DNA from: Lysobacterales bacterium
GTDB lineage: Bacteria > Pseudomonadota > Gammaproteobacteria > Xanthomonadales > Rhodanobacteraceae
DNA length: 64,000 nt
Direction of reading: 5' to 3'
Assembly (NCBI GenBank): GCA_002632325.1
Contig: NSJK01000004.1
Coordinates: forward strand, 1 to 64,000
Positions 1 through 9,000 of the stretch are shown here, piece by piece (within the stretch, counting starts at the first letter, position 1; each line of letters begins with the position of its first letter). A model generated the notes under the pieces. The model did not search any database. It was not told the DNA's origin and worked only from the letters and a program-made list of their open reading frames with translations. A program made the translations under genes and the position numbers.

Positions 1-647
1 CCGCACCAGCCCGCCCCGCTCCCGCGCCGCCGGCTGTCGTCGAACCACCCAAGGCCGCAGTTCCCCCACCCGTCGCGGTTCCGGCCGTGCCACAGACCTT
101 GATTGATCTGCTCGGCAGCGAGGGGCAGCCGGGCAAGCGCTGGCGCCTGCGCCACGATGGCCTGCCGCCGCTGGTGCTCGATGGCAGTCACCAGCTCGCA
201 TACTCCCAGGATGTTTCGCTCAAGGCGCTTTCGCCCTGGTGCACGCAGGCGCTGACTGCGGTCAAGCTCGAACAACTCGATGCCACCACGCTCGTTCCCG
301 CGACCAGGAACCTCGCATCGCTGCCTTATGCGCGCCTGTCGTGGCTTGCCCACCTGCTCGGCAGCAACGGCCAGCTCGAGGAGCAGCTCGATCCACTGGG
401 TCGTTACAAGCTTGCACGCTGGCCGCAGAGTGAACGCGAATTTCCCAAGCATTTTCGTATCGCCACCGCGATGATGAAAGCCCACGCCACCGTCGAGGAA
501 ATCGCCGAAGCAAGCGGTTCGCCGGCCGCCGACGTTGCCAATTTCATCAATGCTTACAACGCCAGTGGCCATATCGAAATCGAGTCGGCCGCGCGTGATG
601 CGGGCTCCGATCAGCGCCGCAGCGGCCTGTTCGGCCGCAACCGCTGA
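1..647 (+). CDS. Hypothetical protein, C-terminal part (5' end outside window)
   Basis: The frame is open from base 3 and runs into the window edge, so this is the C-terminal part of a longer protein. The first ~30 visible residues are an Ala/Pro-rich linker; the GTG at 87 lies at the end of that linker and is probably not the true start. The rest (about 185 residues) is a soluble, mixed-composition domain; its last third (around 'TVEEIAEASGSPAADVANFI') looks like a small helical, possibly winged-helix segment. No signal peptide or membrane helix is visible in this part. I do not recognise the family. The gene ends 60 bases before a tRNA cluster on the same strand that has its own promoter. 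Confidence 0.7.
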   Translation, partial: APARPAPAPPAVVEPPKAAVPPPVAVPAVPQTLIDLLGSEGQPGKRWRLRHDGLPPLVLDGSHQLAYSQDVSLKALSPWCTQALTAVKLEQLDATTLVPATRNLASLPYARLSWLAHLLGSNGQLEEQLDPLGRYKLARWPQSEREFPKHFRIATAMMKAHATVEEIAEASGSPAADVANFINAYNASGHIEIESAARDAGSDQRRSGLFGRNR

Positions 648-662
648 GGATGAAAAATGAGG

Positions 663-691
663 TTGACGAAACGCGCGCGCCTCACTATCCT
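663..691 (+). promoter_or_regulatory. Promoter of the tRNA cluster
   Basis: TTGACG (663-668) and TATCCT (686-691) are separated by exactly 17 bases and are followed by a GC-rich stretch (CTCGCGCTCCC) before the tRNA-Ala start at 707. A GC-rich discriminator is typical of stable-RNA promoters under stringent control; that regulation is inferred. Confidence 0.7.
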
Positions 692-706
692 CTCGCGCTC
701 CCTTGA

Positions 707-782
<76 letters not shown>

Positions 783-801
783 AAGGTTTCCGGTTTCCGA
801 C

Positions 802-877
802 GTCCCCATCGTCTAGAGGCCCAGGACACCGCCCTTTCACGGCAGTAACAGGGGTTCGAATCCCCTTGGGGACGCCA
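802..877 (+). tRNA. tRNA-Glu (anticodon TTC)
   Basis: Closely resembles the standard bacterial tRNA-Glu: acceptor stem GTCCCCA/TGGGGAC, anticodon loop CTTTCAC and encoded CCA. The anticodon stem reads CCGCC/GGCAG, so the second pair (C830 with A844) is a C-A mismatch where relatives have C-G or T-A. The other stems are intact, so it is probably functional. Confidence 0.96.
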
Positions 878-928
878 GATCAGTGAAAGGAACGATTGCT
901 GCAGGATGCGGCAGTAGCAAAACAGCGC

Positions 929-1005
929 GGAGCGGTAGTTCAGCTGGTTAGAATGCTGGCCTGTCACGCCGGAGGTCGCGGGTTCGAGTCCCGTCCGCTC
1001 CGCCA
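929..1005 (+). tRNA. tRNA-Asp (anticodon GTC)
   Basis: Cloverleaf with acceptor stem GGAGCGG/CCGCTCC, anticodon stem CTGGC/GCCGG, loop CTGTCAC (anticodon GTC) and encoded CCA. Third and last tRNA of the cluster, directly followed by a rho-independent terminator. Confidence 0.97.
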
Positions 1006-1015
1006 CTTGTTTGCA

Positions 1016-1046
1016 GAAAAAACCCCGCAGCTTGCGGGGTTTTTTG
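1016..1046 (+). terminator. Rho-independent terminator of the tRNA cluster
   Basis: AACCCCGCA (1021-1029) pairs with TGCGGGGTT (1033-1041) across a 3-base loop and is followed by a run of six T. An A-run precedes the stem, so it may also act on the gene converging from the other side (stop at 1114). Confidence 0.9.
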
Positions 1047-1113
1047 TTGCCCTCATGCCGGAACGCGGCAGTCTTCTGGTGCCGCTACGCACGCGCCCGG
1101 CGCGACCGAAGTG

Positions 1114-2427
1114 TTACCTCGGCTCTGCCGGCGCGCGATATACGCGACCGTCCTTGACCACCAACACCGGCTTGGCGAGCGCGCTGATCGTTGCACTCGG
1201 ATCGCCTTCGAACGCCGCGAGATCGGCGCGCATGCCCACCGCAATGCGACCGATTCGATCTTGCTGACGCAGCACCTTGGCCGCGCCGTCGGTCGCTGCA
1301 TGCAGAGCCTGCGCAGGGCGCATGCCGAGCTTGACCATCCATTCCAGCTCGCGCCAGTTCTCGCCATGCTTGAACACGCCGACATCGCTCCCGTTGGCGA
1401 TCGTCACGCCGAGCTTGAGTGCGGTGCGGAACGCATGCTCGGACTCGCGCATGCGCGCGGTGGGTTCGCCGCCGGGCCGGTATTGTTCGAAGTATTCGCC
1501 GATCGCGGCGACTGCGGTCAGGGTCGGCACGTAGACCGCGCCATGCTGCTTGAGCATCTTCATGGTGGCTTCCGTCGCCGCATCACCATGCTCGATCGTG
1601 TCGACGCCGGCCTCGACCGCCATGCGCACGCCCGCATCGCTGCCCGCATGTGCCGAAACCGGTCGGCCGAGCTGGTGCGCGGCATCGACGATCGCCTTCA
1701 TCTCCGCCGCGCTGAGCGTGGGCATCGTCTCGCCTTTCGGACCGACCCGATAGTCGGCATAGAACTTGATCCAGTCGGCGCCACGCGATGCCTGCTCGCG
1801 CACGGCGCGCACCGCTTCATCAACGCCGGTGACCGGCTGCGCGCCCTGCGGCAGATCGAGGTCAGGGCGAAAGCCCTTTGGTCCCGGGCCGTAGCTGGAG
1901 CTGGCAACGATCGCGCGCGTGGCGACGAACAGGTGCGGGCCGGGAATCAGGCCTTCATCAATCGCGCGCTTGACTGAAACATCCGCATAACCCGCGCCTT
2001 CGGTGCCGAGGTCGCGCAAGCTGGTGAAACCCGCCAATAGCGTGTCGCGCGCGTGATTGGTGGCGAGCACGGTGCGGTAATCCTGCGGCTCCTTGAGCAC
2101 CTGATCGTTCCACACCACCTCGTTGTAGGGATGCAGGAACAGATGCGAGTGCAGGTCGATCAGGCCCGGCGTCAGCGTCGCTCCGGGCAAGGCGATGCGG
2201 CGCGTACCCGCGGTAACCGTGAGCGAGGCCTCGGGACCCACTGCGGCAATCACGCCGTCGTGGACGAGCACGACGAGTCCGGATTGGGCGATATCGCCCT
2301 GCCCGCTCCATACCTTTTCGGGAACCAGCAGCAGATCACCCGCTGGCGCAGGCGCGGCGCTGGCGGCCGATTGCAAGATCAGGACGCACAACGCGGCGAG
2401 AACACCCACCAAGACAGATGGACGCAT
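1114..2427 (-). CDS. Secreted amidohydrolase family protein (metal-dependent, imidazolonepropionase/Xaa-Pro dipeptidase-like)
   Basis: 437 residues from the ATG at 2427, which has AGGGGAG just upstream and opens straight into a signal peptide (residues 1-25, ending near 'SAASAAPA'). The mature part has the amidohydrolase layout: a small beta-sandwich segment, then the metal-binding H-x-H (H93/H95 in 'DLHSHL'), a Lys in 'GADWIKFYADYR' in the position of the bridging lysine, His in 'VSAHAGSD' and 'TIEHGD', and a late Asp in 'NGSDVG'. Related enzymes hydrolyse Xaa-Pro or other dipeptides or cyclic amides; the substrate cannot be read from sequence. Export points to a periplasmic role. It stands alone between the tRNA cluster and a cold shock gene. 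Confidence 0.88.
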   Translation of the reverse strand: MRPSVLVGVLAALCVLILQSAASAAPAPAGDLLLVPEKVWSGQGDIAQSGLVVLVHDGVIAAVGPEASLTVTAGTRRIALPGATLTPGLIDLHSHLFLHPYNEVVWNDQVLKEPQDYRTVLATNHARDTLLAGFTSLRDLGTEGAGYADVSVKRAIDEGLIPGPHLFVATRAIVASSSYGPGPKGFRPDLDLPQGAQPVTGVDEAVRAVREQASRGADWIKFYADYRVGPKGETMPTLSAAEMKAIVDAAHQLGRPVSAHAGSDAGVRMAVEAGVDTIEHGDAATEATMKMLKQHGAVYVPTLTAVAAIGEYFEQYRPGGEPTARMRESEHAFRTALKLGVTIANGSDVGVFKHGENWRELEWMVKLGMRPAQALHAATDGAAKVLRQQDRIGRIAVGMRADLAAFEGDPSATISALAKPVLVVKDGRVYRAPAEPR

Positions 2428-2536
2428 GAGCTCCCCTTCAATAGACAGCGATCGCAGCTTTGGATTGTGCGCACGCGGACAAGGCTGCGGCAAGCTCGAA
2501 GCTCGCGTGAAGGTTCAGGACGCCACACGCCGCCCC

Positions 2537-2567
2537 AAAAAAAAGCCGCAGCGCGAGGCTGCGGCTC
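2537..2567 (-). terminator. Rho-independent terminator of the cold shock gene
   Basis: On the minus strand AGCCGCAGC pairs with GCTGCGGCT (2544-2566) and is followed by a run of eight T. It lies 24 bases after the cold shock gene stop. Confidence 0.9.
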
Positions 2568-2590
2568 CGGTGTCTTTCAGGAAGAAAAGT

Positions 2591-2800
2591 TCAGGCGGGT
2601 GAAACTTCTTCGGCTTGCAGACCCTTCTGGCCCTGCACGACGCGGAACGTCACCTTCTGGCCTTCCTGCAGGGTCTTGAAGCCCGAACCGGTGATCGCGC
2701 GGAAATGCACGAACACGTCCGGCCCATTCTCGCGGCTGATGAAGCCGAAGCCCTTGCTCTCATTGAACCATTTGACGGTACCCGATTCACGATCCGACAT
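2591..2800 (-). CDS. Cold shock domain protein (CspA family)
   Basis: 69 residues, the usual length for the family. It is one OB-fold cold shock domain with RNP-1 'KGFGFI' and RNP-2 'VFVHF' and the N-terminal 'GTVKWFN'. These proteins bind single-stranded RNA/DNA and melt RNA structure. The ATG at 2800 has GGAGAG upstream; a longer reading to 2857 would add 19 unrelated residues. About 220 bases separate it from the next gene upstream on the same strand, room for the long leader that cold shock genes often carry. It has its own terminator. Whether it is cold-induced cannot be read from sequence. Confidence 0.95.
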   Translation of the reverse strand: MSDRESGTVKWFNESKGFGFISRENGPDVFVHFRAITGSGFKTLQEGQKVTFRVVQGQKGLQAEEVSPA

Positions 2801-3024
2801 GTAACTCTCCGTTGCAACGCTGGGGAAAAATCCCATTCCTTGCGGAATGGCGAGCACTGGGTATGCCGGTGGAACGATGAAGCGGACTAACCGTCACCGC
2901 GCGGCGAAACGCCCGCGCATTCATGACCGTGCAGACACAGCGGCGCAAGTCTACTCGACTCGCAAGCACTTGCCAGCCTTGATTGCATGCTGCGCTGCGC
3001 AACGTCGCAAGCCATGCATTGAAC

Positions 3025-4209
3025 TCAATAGGCACGCACTTCCTGCGGCGGGCTGCGCATGAAACCTTGCCAGGATTGCGCGAGCGCGGGCAGTCCACCC
3101 GGAAAGTGCTGCTCGAACCAGCGCTCCGGCGCCACTGGCGTGCAGGGCTCAGCAGCCTGTTGGCGCAGCAATCCGCCCAGTGCGTTGCGCCCCTCGCTGC
3201 TGCCCATCAGCATCGCCACCAGCGCGAACGCCCGCCGGTAGCGCATCTCGCGTGCGGCCATCGCGCTGCCAGCGAGATAAAACGCTTCACCTTCCGGCGC
3301 CAGCAGATCCACCAGCGCCTCGGCGCCATCGCCGTCCGGTGCTGCCGCGAGCAGCGCCGTCCGTTCGCTGCCGATGTCGACCTGCCCACCCATGCCCGCA
3401 GTGCGATAGCGGCCAAAGTATTCAGCCATGCCCTCGTTGATCGACACCGCAAGATTGCCGATCGCCTCGTGCACGAGGGCATGCACGATCTCGTGACGCA
3501 GCACGGCGAAGTTGCCTTCTCCCTCGTCCTGCATGCGCACATGGATCGTGCGCGTCGCAGTCGAATAGGCGCCTGCCGACTGCGCCAGCGCAGGCGCACC
3601 TATCAGGCGCGCGTACTCCTGCGCGGAACGCACGAAAACGATGCGCAAACTCAAGCCTTGGGGAATCGGCACCGCAAGCGTGTCATGCAGGACGCGCTCG
3701 ACCGCCAGCGCATCCGCCACCGCGCGCTGCTGCAACTGGTCGGGCAGATTCACGTCGTGGCCACTTGCCTCGATCACGACGCGCGGCGCCGCAGCGAGCG
3801 TGACCGTGCGCACATCGCGCGCGCCGGTCGGTGGTTTGCGATCGGAGTAGTGGATGATGCCTTGGGCATCGGTCCAGCGTTGCACGGCGAGCTTCGAGCC
3901 TTCGCCGGAGCCCGACTTCGCCAGACACGCCGCCGAGGTCATCTGGCGCGCGCTGTCGAGCAGGGAGTCGATCATCACGCGCGAGGCTTGTGCGGCGTCT
4001 GCGGACAAGCTCGGCGTCGCCACGGCAACTGCCTCGGCTGCGGCGACCGAGGCGGCCGGAGCGCGCTCGGCAACGGCCGCTTCGGGCGCCTCGGCGGCCA
4101 TGAGCGTTGCCGCCGGCGGCGCCTGATCCGTGCCGCAGCCCGCAAGCACACCGACAAGCGCGCCAGCGACCCGCATGATCTGCGCTCGCCATGGTCTCCC
4201 CGAATGCAT
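3025..4209 (-). CDS. DUF4124-containing lipoprotein with HExxH metalloprotease-like domain
   Basis: About 394 residues from the ATG at 4209; an ATG at 4176 is an alternative, and both lead into a lipoprotein signal ending in L-A-G-C. An Ala-rich linker follows, then a DUF4124 segment ('RWTDAQGIIHYSDRKPP') and, in the middle, 'HEIVHALVHE' with a later Glu in 'INEGMAEYFG'. H-E-x-x-H plus a downstream Glu is the gluzincin arrangement seen in peptidase MA-like proteins. DUF4124 is a small domain of unknown function frequent in gammaproteobacterial envelope proteins. Likely anchored in an envelope membrane. Substrate unknown; catalytic activity is inferred only from the motif. Confidence 0.75.
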   Translation of the reverse strand: MHSGRPWRAQIMRVAGALVGVLAGCGTDQAPPAATLMAAEAPEAAVAERAPAASVAAAEAVAVATPSLSADAAQASRVMIDSLLDSARQMTSAACLAKSGSGEGSKLAVQRWTDAQGIIHYSDRKPPTGARDVRTVTLAAAPRVVIEASGHDVNLPDQLQQRAVADALAVERVLHDTLAVPIPQGLSLRIVFVRSAQEYARLIGAPALAQSAGAYSTATRTIHVRMQDEGEGNFAVLRHEIVHALVHEAIGNLAVSINEGMAEYFGRYRTAGMGGQVDIGSERTALLAAAPDGDGAEALVDLLAPEGEAFYLAGSAMAAREMRYRRAFALVAMLMGSSEGRNALGGLLRQQAAEPCTPVAPERWFEQHFPGGLPALAQSWQGFMRSPPQEVRAY

Positions 4210-4334
4210 GCCGCCCCCGCTCCACAAAAAGTTCAACGCCGGCCACGTGGCGGTTCGCCGACGTTAACCGCTGGCGGCTCAAGATCCAATCGGCGCCGCC
4301 CCGGCGTCGATGCAGTCTCTCACATGGAGGCCTC

Positions 4335-4640
4335 ATGAATACCATGCTCGCAGGCCTTGCCGCGCTCCTGCTCGCCGGCGATTCCCTTGCCCAGGACATC
4401 AGCAGCGCGCGTTACCCGATTCCGCAAGGCGAACTGATCGTCACCACGAGTCAGCCTCAAGCCGGCCACTTCGGTGCACCGCCACCCTTTGCGCAACTGG
4501 ATGCCGGTCATCGCGGCTATCTCACACCCGCCGACGCCAATGCCTATCCGCCGCTTGCCAACGACTACATCTTTGCCGACAGCAATCGCGACGGCCGACT
4601 CTCGCCGCGCGAGTACCGGCGCTGGTGCACTGAACGATGA
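4335..4640 (+). CDS. Small secreted EF-hand-like protein
   Basis: 101 residues from the ATG at 4335, which follows GGAGG closely. A signal peptide (to about 'GDSLAQ') is followed by a short mature part. Its C-terminus carries an EF-hand-type loop 'DSNRDGRLSPREY', preceded by a degenerate one ('LDAGHRGYLTPADA'), so it may bind calcium in the periplasm. Related short exported EF-hand proteins are common in Xanthomonadales; function unknown. Divergent from the metalloprotease-like lipoprotein gene. Confidence 0.7.
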   Translation: MNTMLAGLAALLLAGDSLAQDISSARYPIPQGELIVTTSQPQAGHFGAPPPFAQLDAGHRGYLTPADANAYPPLANDYIFADSNRDGRLSPREYRRWCTER

Positions 4641-4647
4641 CGAAAGC

Positions 4648-4674
4648 AACGGGGCCCGCGAAAGGCCCCGTTCC
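4648..4674. terminator. Hairpin between convergent genes, probable terminator
   Basis: AACGGGGCC (4648-4656) pairs with GGCCCCGTT (4664-4672) across a 7-base loop, 8 bases after one stop and 34 bases from the stop of the convergent gene. The T-tract is weak on both sides. Confidence 0.6.
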
Positions 4675-4707
4675 TGCAGTTGATGTCGGCGCCGATGCTC
4701 AGGCGCA

Positions 4708-5025
4708 TCACGGATGCACCCAGCCGCCCCCGCGCAAACGCCAGCCGTGTCCCCAATGCACCCAGTGCGCCCCGACGTAGTGATAACCGGGCCGCGCAGG
4801 CAGCCAGCGCCCGCCCACCCAGACGTGACGACTGCCGCTCCAGCGCCAATAGCCCGGCGCCCACACGTAACCGGCACGGATGCCCACGCGTTCGACGCGC
4901 ACCGGCGGCGGAGCAAGGCCGATGGAAACACCAAGCCAGGTACGCGCCTGCGCCGGAATGGCAGTGCACACGCCGAACATCAATGCGGCGGCGAGTATCG
5001 AACCGGAAAACTTGCGGGACAGCAT
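4708..5025 (-). CDS. Secreted YXWXGXW-repeat protein
   Basis: 105 residues from the ATG at 5025, preceded by GAGGAG. A signal peptide ends near 'IPAQA'. The mature part is rich in Trp, Gly, His and Arg and repeats the pattern W-x-P-G-Y-W / W-V-G-G-R-W / W-L-P-A-R-P-G-Y, the YXWXGXW (BcpO-related) repeat of small exported proteins. A surface or outer-membrane role is likely; the exact function is unknown. It converges on the EF-hand-like gene. Confidence 0.75.
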   Translation of the reverse strand: MLSRKFSGSILAAALMFGVCTAIPAQARTWLGVSIGLAPPPVRVERVGIRAGYVWAPGYWRWSGSRHVWVGGRWLPARPGYHYVGAHWVHWGHGWRLRGGGWVHP

Positions 5026-5200
5026 TGCGATCTCCTCGTGAAACCGGATCGGCTGATCCGACATCCGCTTCAACGAGACTCGACAGGATGCGTTGACCCG
5101 CGCAATCCCATGGTTCAGCGTGCGGCAAGATCCGCAGCTGCGCTGTCGACACGGCGAATCGACCTCGCCGTGCAAATCGCGAAAGCAGCCATGCAGTCGG

Positions 5201-5965
5201 CTACAGCTCGAACTGTTCGTTGAGGATGCGCTCTTCGAGGTTGTGCTCGGGATCGAACAGCAGGGTCATCGTCCGTTCGCGCGACTCGCGGATGCGGACC
5301 TCGACGACATCGCGCACTTCGTGCGAATCGGCGGTCGCGCTCACCGGGCGCTTGTAGTGATCGAGGATCTCGAAGCGCACCTCGGTCACCGCCGGCAGGA
5401 TCGCGCCGCGCCAACGCCGCGGTCGGAACGGGCTGATCGGCGTGAGCGCAAGCAACTGCGAACCCAGAGGCAGGATCGGCCCGTGCGCGGACAGGTTGTA
5501 GGCCGTCGAGCCTGCCGTGGTCGACACCAGCACGCCATCGCAAACCAGTTCCTCGATCTTGACCACGCCATTGAGTGCAACGCGCACATGCGCCGCCTGC
5601 TTGGTCTGCCGCAACAGCGAGACTTCATTGAAGGCCAGCGCCTCGGCATCACCACCGGCTTCGGTGGTCGCCTGCATTTCAAGCGGCCGCAGCAAGGTCG
5701 GCTGGGCTTGGGCGATGCGCTCGGGCAAATCCTCTACGGCATGCTGGTTCATGAGAAAACCGACTGTGCCGAGCTTCATGCCATACACCGGCACGCCGCG
5801 CGCCATGTGCCGGTGCAGACTGCGCAGCATGAAACCGTCCCCACCGAGCGCAACGATCACTTCGGCCGTATCGAGCGGCGCGTCGCCATAACGCGCGACG
5901 AGTTCGACGCGCGCGGCGGCGGCCTCTTCGGTCTGAGCGGCAACGAAGGCGATACGTTGGGACAT
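5201..5965 (-). CDS. nadK: NAD kinase
   Basis: 254 residues from the ATG at 5965, matching the short NAD kinases of Xanthomonadales. It phosphorylates NAD to NADP with ATP or polyphosphate in the cytoplasm. Visible motifs: '[10 protein letters not shown]' (the GGDG nucleotide-binding motif), '[12 protein letters not shown]', 'AFNEVSL' (NE/D motif) and '[17 protein letters not shown]', the conserved NAD-binding loop. The longer open frame to 6205 runs into the glutamate dehydrogenase gene and lacks family similarity, so the later start is right. It lies 98 bases after the NAD-glutamate dehydrogenase gene on the same strand, with a strong hairpin between them. Confidence 0.95.
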   Translation of the reverse strand: MSQRIAFVAAQTEEAAAARVELVARYGDAPLDTAEVIVALGGDGFMLRSLHRHMARGVPVYGMKLGTVGFLMNQHAVEDLPERIAQAQPTLLRPLEMQATTEAGGDAEALAFNEVSLLRQTKQAAHVRVALNGVVKIEELVCDGVLVSTTAGSTAYNLSAHGPILPLGSQLLALTPISPFRPRRWRGAILPAVTEVRFEILDHYKRPVSATADSHEVRDVVEVRIRESRERTMTLLFDPEHNLEERILNEQFEL

Positions 5966-6008
5966 CACGGCATGCCCTTGGGACGGGTGCCGAAGCTTCG
6001 CATCTTGG

Positions 6009-6032
6009 CGGGCCCGGCGAAAGCCGGGCCCG
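6009..6032. other. GAAA-capped GC hairpin between gdh and nadK
   Basis: A 10-bp stem CGGGCCCGGC / GCCGGGCCCG closed by a GAAA tetraloop, in the 98-base gap after the dehydrogenase stop. No T-run follows on either strand, so it is more likely an mRNA-stabilising or attenuating hairpin, or an intergenic palindrome, than a standard terminator. Confidence 0.6.
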
Positions 6033-6063
6033 GATGATGGGAACCTGAGCTGCGATGCCAGAC

Positions 6064-9000
6064 TCAGCCCTTGGCGCCGGCCTGCACGAGTTGGGCGAAG
6101 CGGCGCAGCGCGACCGAGGCGATCGGATAATCGACCGGTTGGGTGCGGATTTCCTCGAGCATGCCGAGCGTGAACTTGAGCGTGGGATCGTCGCGCTCGA
6201 GCCAACGCGCAACCGGATGCTGCTCCTTGGCCGGTGCCGCAGCGAGAATCTGCCGCATCAGGGCGCAGTGCTGAGCCGAAAGTTCATCGCGCAAGGCTCC
6301 GCGTGCCTGTGCGTGCCAACGGCTTTCCACCGGCAACGCCTCGATCTGACGGCGCAGGCCGTTGATGTCGAGCGCATGGGCGAGTTCGAAGTAGACCGCA
6401 GCGACGCGATCGGGTGCGTGTCCGCTGTCGATCGCGACTTCGATGATGTCGAAGGCCGCATCGAGTTCGGCGATCTGTGCGAGCGACTGCGCGAGTTGCT
6501 CGGGAACGCCCAGACCTTGCCATTTCTCGACATCGACGTCGTAGTCGGCGCGGCTGTTGGCAGTGAGCACGCGCGGGAAAGCCGCGCGCAAGGCATTCAC
6601 GCCGGGGCCGTAGCGACCGACGAGTTCGGCGATGTCGAGCACGCTGCCGCGATGGTTGAGCAGCCAGCGGGTGAGATTGCGTTGCAGGTTCCAGATCTTG
6701 AGCAGCGCATCGATCTGCACACTCTCGGCAACTTCGCCGTCAAGCGCTTCGATGCCCGCCCACAGTTCGCGCGATCCGACGATCTCGCGCACTGCGCTGT
6801 AGGCCTTGGCGATCGCCGCCGGCCCCTGCCCGGTGTCTTCCTGCATGCGCAACATGAAAGTTGCATCCATGCGGTTGACCAGCGAGTTGGTGACCGCGGT
6901 GGCAATGATCTCGCGCTTGAGGCGATGCCGCTGCATGTGCTCGGCATAGGGCTGCTGCAAGGGCTGCGGGAAGTAACGCACCAGTTCCTTGGACAGGAAC
7001 GGATCCTCGGGCACATCCGAATGCAGCAACTGCTCGAACAGCTTGAGCTTGGAATAGGACAAGAGCACGGCCAGTTCGGGACGCGTCATGCCCTGATGGC
7101 GAGCCTTGCGCTCGGCCAGTTCGGCCTCGCTGGGCAGGAACTCGATCTGGCGATCGAGCAAGCCTTCGGCTTCGAGCGTGCGGATGAAATGCGCATTCGA
7201 ACCGATGCGCTGCGCCGACATGTGCTCCATCAAGGTGATCGCCTGATTCTGGCGATAGTTGTCGTTGAGCACGAGGCGCGCGACTTCGTCGGTCATTTCC
7301 GCAAGCAGCGAATTGCGCCGCTCGAGCTTGAGCTCGCCACGCTGCACCGCGTCATTGAGCAGGATCTTGATGTTGACCTCGTGGTCTGAGGTATCGACAC
7401 CGGCCGAGTTGTCAATGAAGTCGGTATTGAGCAGCACGCCCTTGCGCCCGGCCTCGATGCGTCCCTTCTGGGTGAAGCCGAGATTGCCGCCCTCGCCCAC
7501 GATCTTGCAGCGCAGCTCGCCGCCATTGACACGCAGCGCATTGTTGGCGCGATCGCCGACATCGGCATTGGTTTCGCTTTCGGCCTTGATATAGGTGCCG
7601 ATACCACCGTTCCACAGCAGATCGACCGGCGCCTTGAGCACCGCGCTGACCAGCGCGGTCGGTGTCAGCGGCTCGTCGCTGCCGATGCCCAGTGCCGCAC
7701 GCGCCTCGGGCGAGAGGGTGACCGTCTTGGCGCTGCGCGCGAAAATGCCGCCGCCCCTGGAAATCAGCTTGGCGTCGTAGTCTTCCCACGAGGAGCGCGG
7801 CAGTTTGAACATGCGCTCGCGCTCGGCGAACGAGGCTGATGCATCCGGGTTGGGGTCGATGAAGATGTGGCGGTGGTCGAATGCCGCGATCAAGCGGATG
7901 TGGCGCGACAGCAGCATGCCGTTGCCGAACACGTCGCCGGACATGTCGCCGATGCCGACGCAGCTGAAGTCTTCACTCTGGCAATCATGCCCAAGCGCGC
8001 GGAAATGGCGCTTGACCGATTCCCAACCGCCGCGCGCGGTGATGCCCATGCCCTTGTGGTCATAGCCGACCGAGCCGCCCGAGGCGAAGGCGTCGCCAAG
8101 CCAGAAGCCGTGCTCGGCACTGATGCCGTTGGCGATGTCGGAGAACTTCGCCGTGCCCTTGTCGGCGGCAACCACCAGATACGGATCGTCGGCGTCGTGA
8201 CGCACCACGTCGCGCGGCGGCACGATCTTGCCGTCGACGATGTTGTCGGTGACATCGAGCAGGCCGTTGATGAACATCTTGTAGCAGGCGATGCCTTCGG
8301 CCTGCAGCGCATCGCGTTCGGTCGGCGGGCGCTTGACGAAGAAGCCGCCCTTGGAGCCGACTGGCACGATCACGGTGTTCTTGACCATCTGCGCCTTGAC
8401 CAGACCAAGCACTTCGGTACGGAAATCCTCGCGCCGATCCGACCAACGCAAACCGCCGCGCGCGACTGCGCCGAAACGCAGGTGAATGCCCTCCACGCGT
8501 GCGCCATAGACGAAGATCTCGCGATACGGGCGCGGCTTGGGCAGGTCCGGCACCTTGGACGAATCGAACTTGAAGGCGATGTATGCGTGCGGTTTGCCGT
8601 CTCGTGCGTTCTGGTAATAGTTGGTGCGCAGGGTCGCGCCGATCACACCGAGCCAGGCGCGCAGGATGCGATCCTCGTCGAGACTGGCAACGTGTTCGAA
8701 CAGTGCCTTGATCGCATTGACCGTGGCGCCGATCTGCCCGGCGCGCGGCTGTTTGCACGCGGCAGCCAAGGTGTCGAAGTAGTCGGTCGGCAGTTTGGCG
8801 ATCACCGCAGCCGGCAGCAGCGCGTGCAGTTCCGCCGCGAGTTCGCCCGCCCCTGCGACCGCGCTCGCCTCGCGCGCCGGATCGAAGCCGGCCTCGAACA
8901 GCTCCACCAGCAGGCGCGCAATGGCCGGATAGCGATTGAGCGTTTCTTCCATGTAGCTCTGCGAGAATGTCACACCGGTCTGCAGCAGGTATTTGCAATA

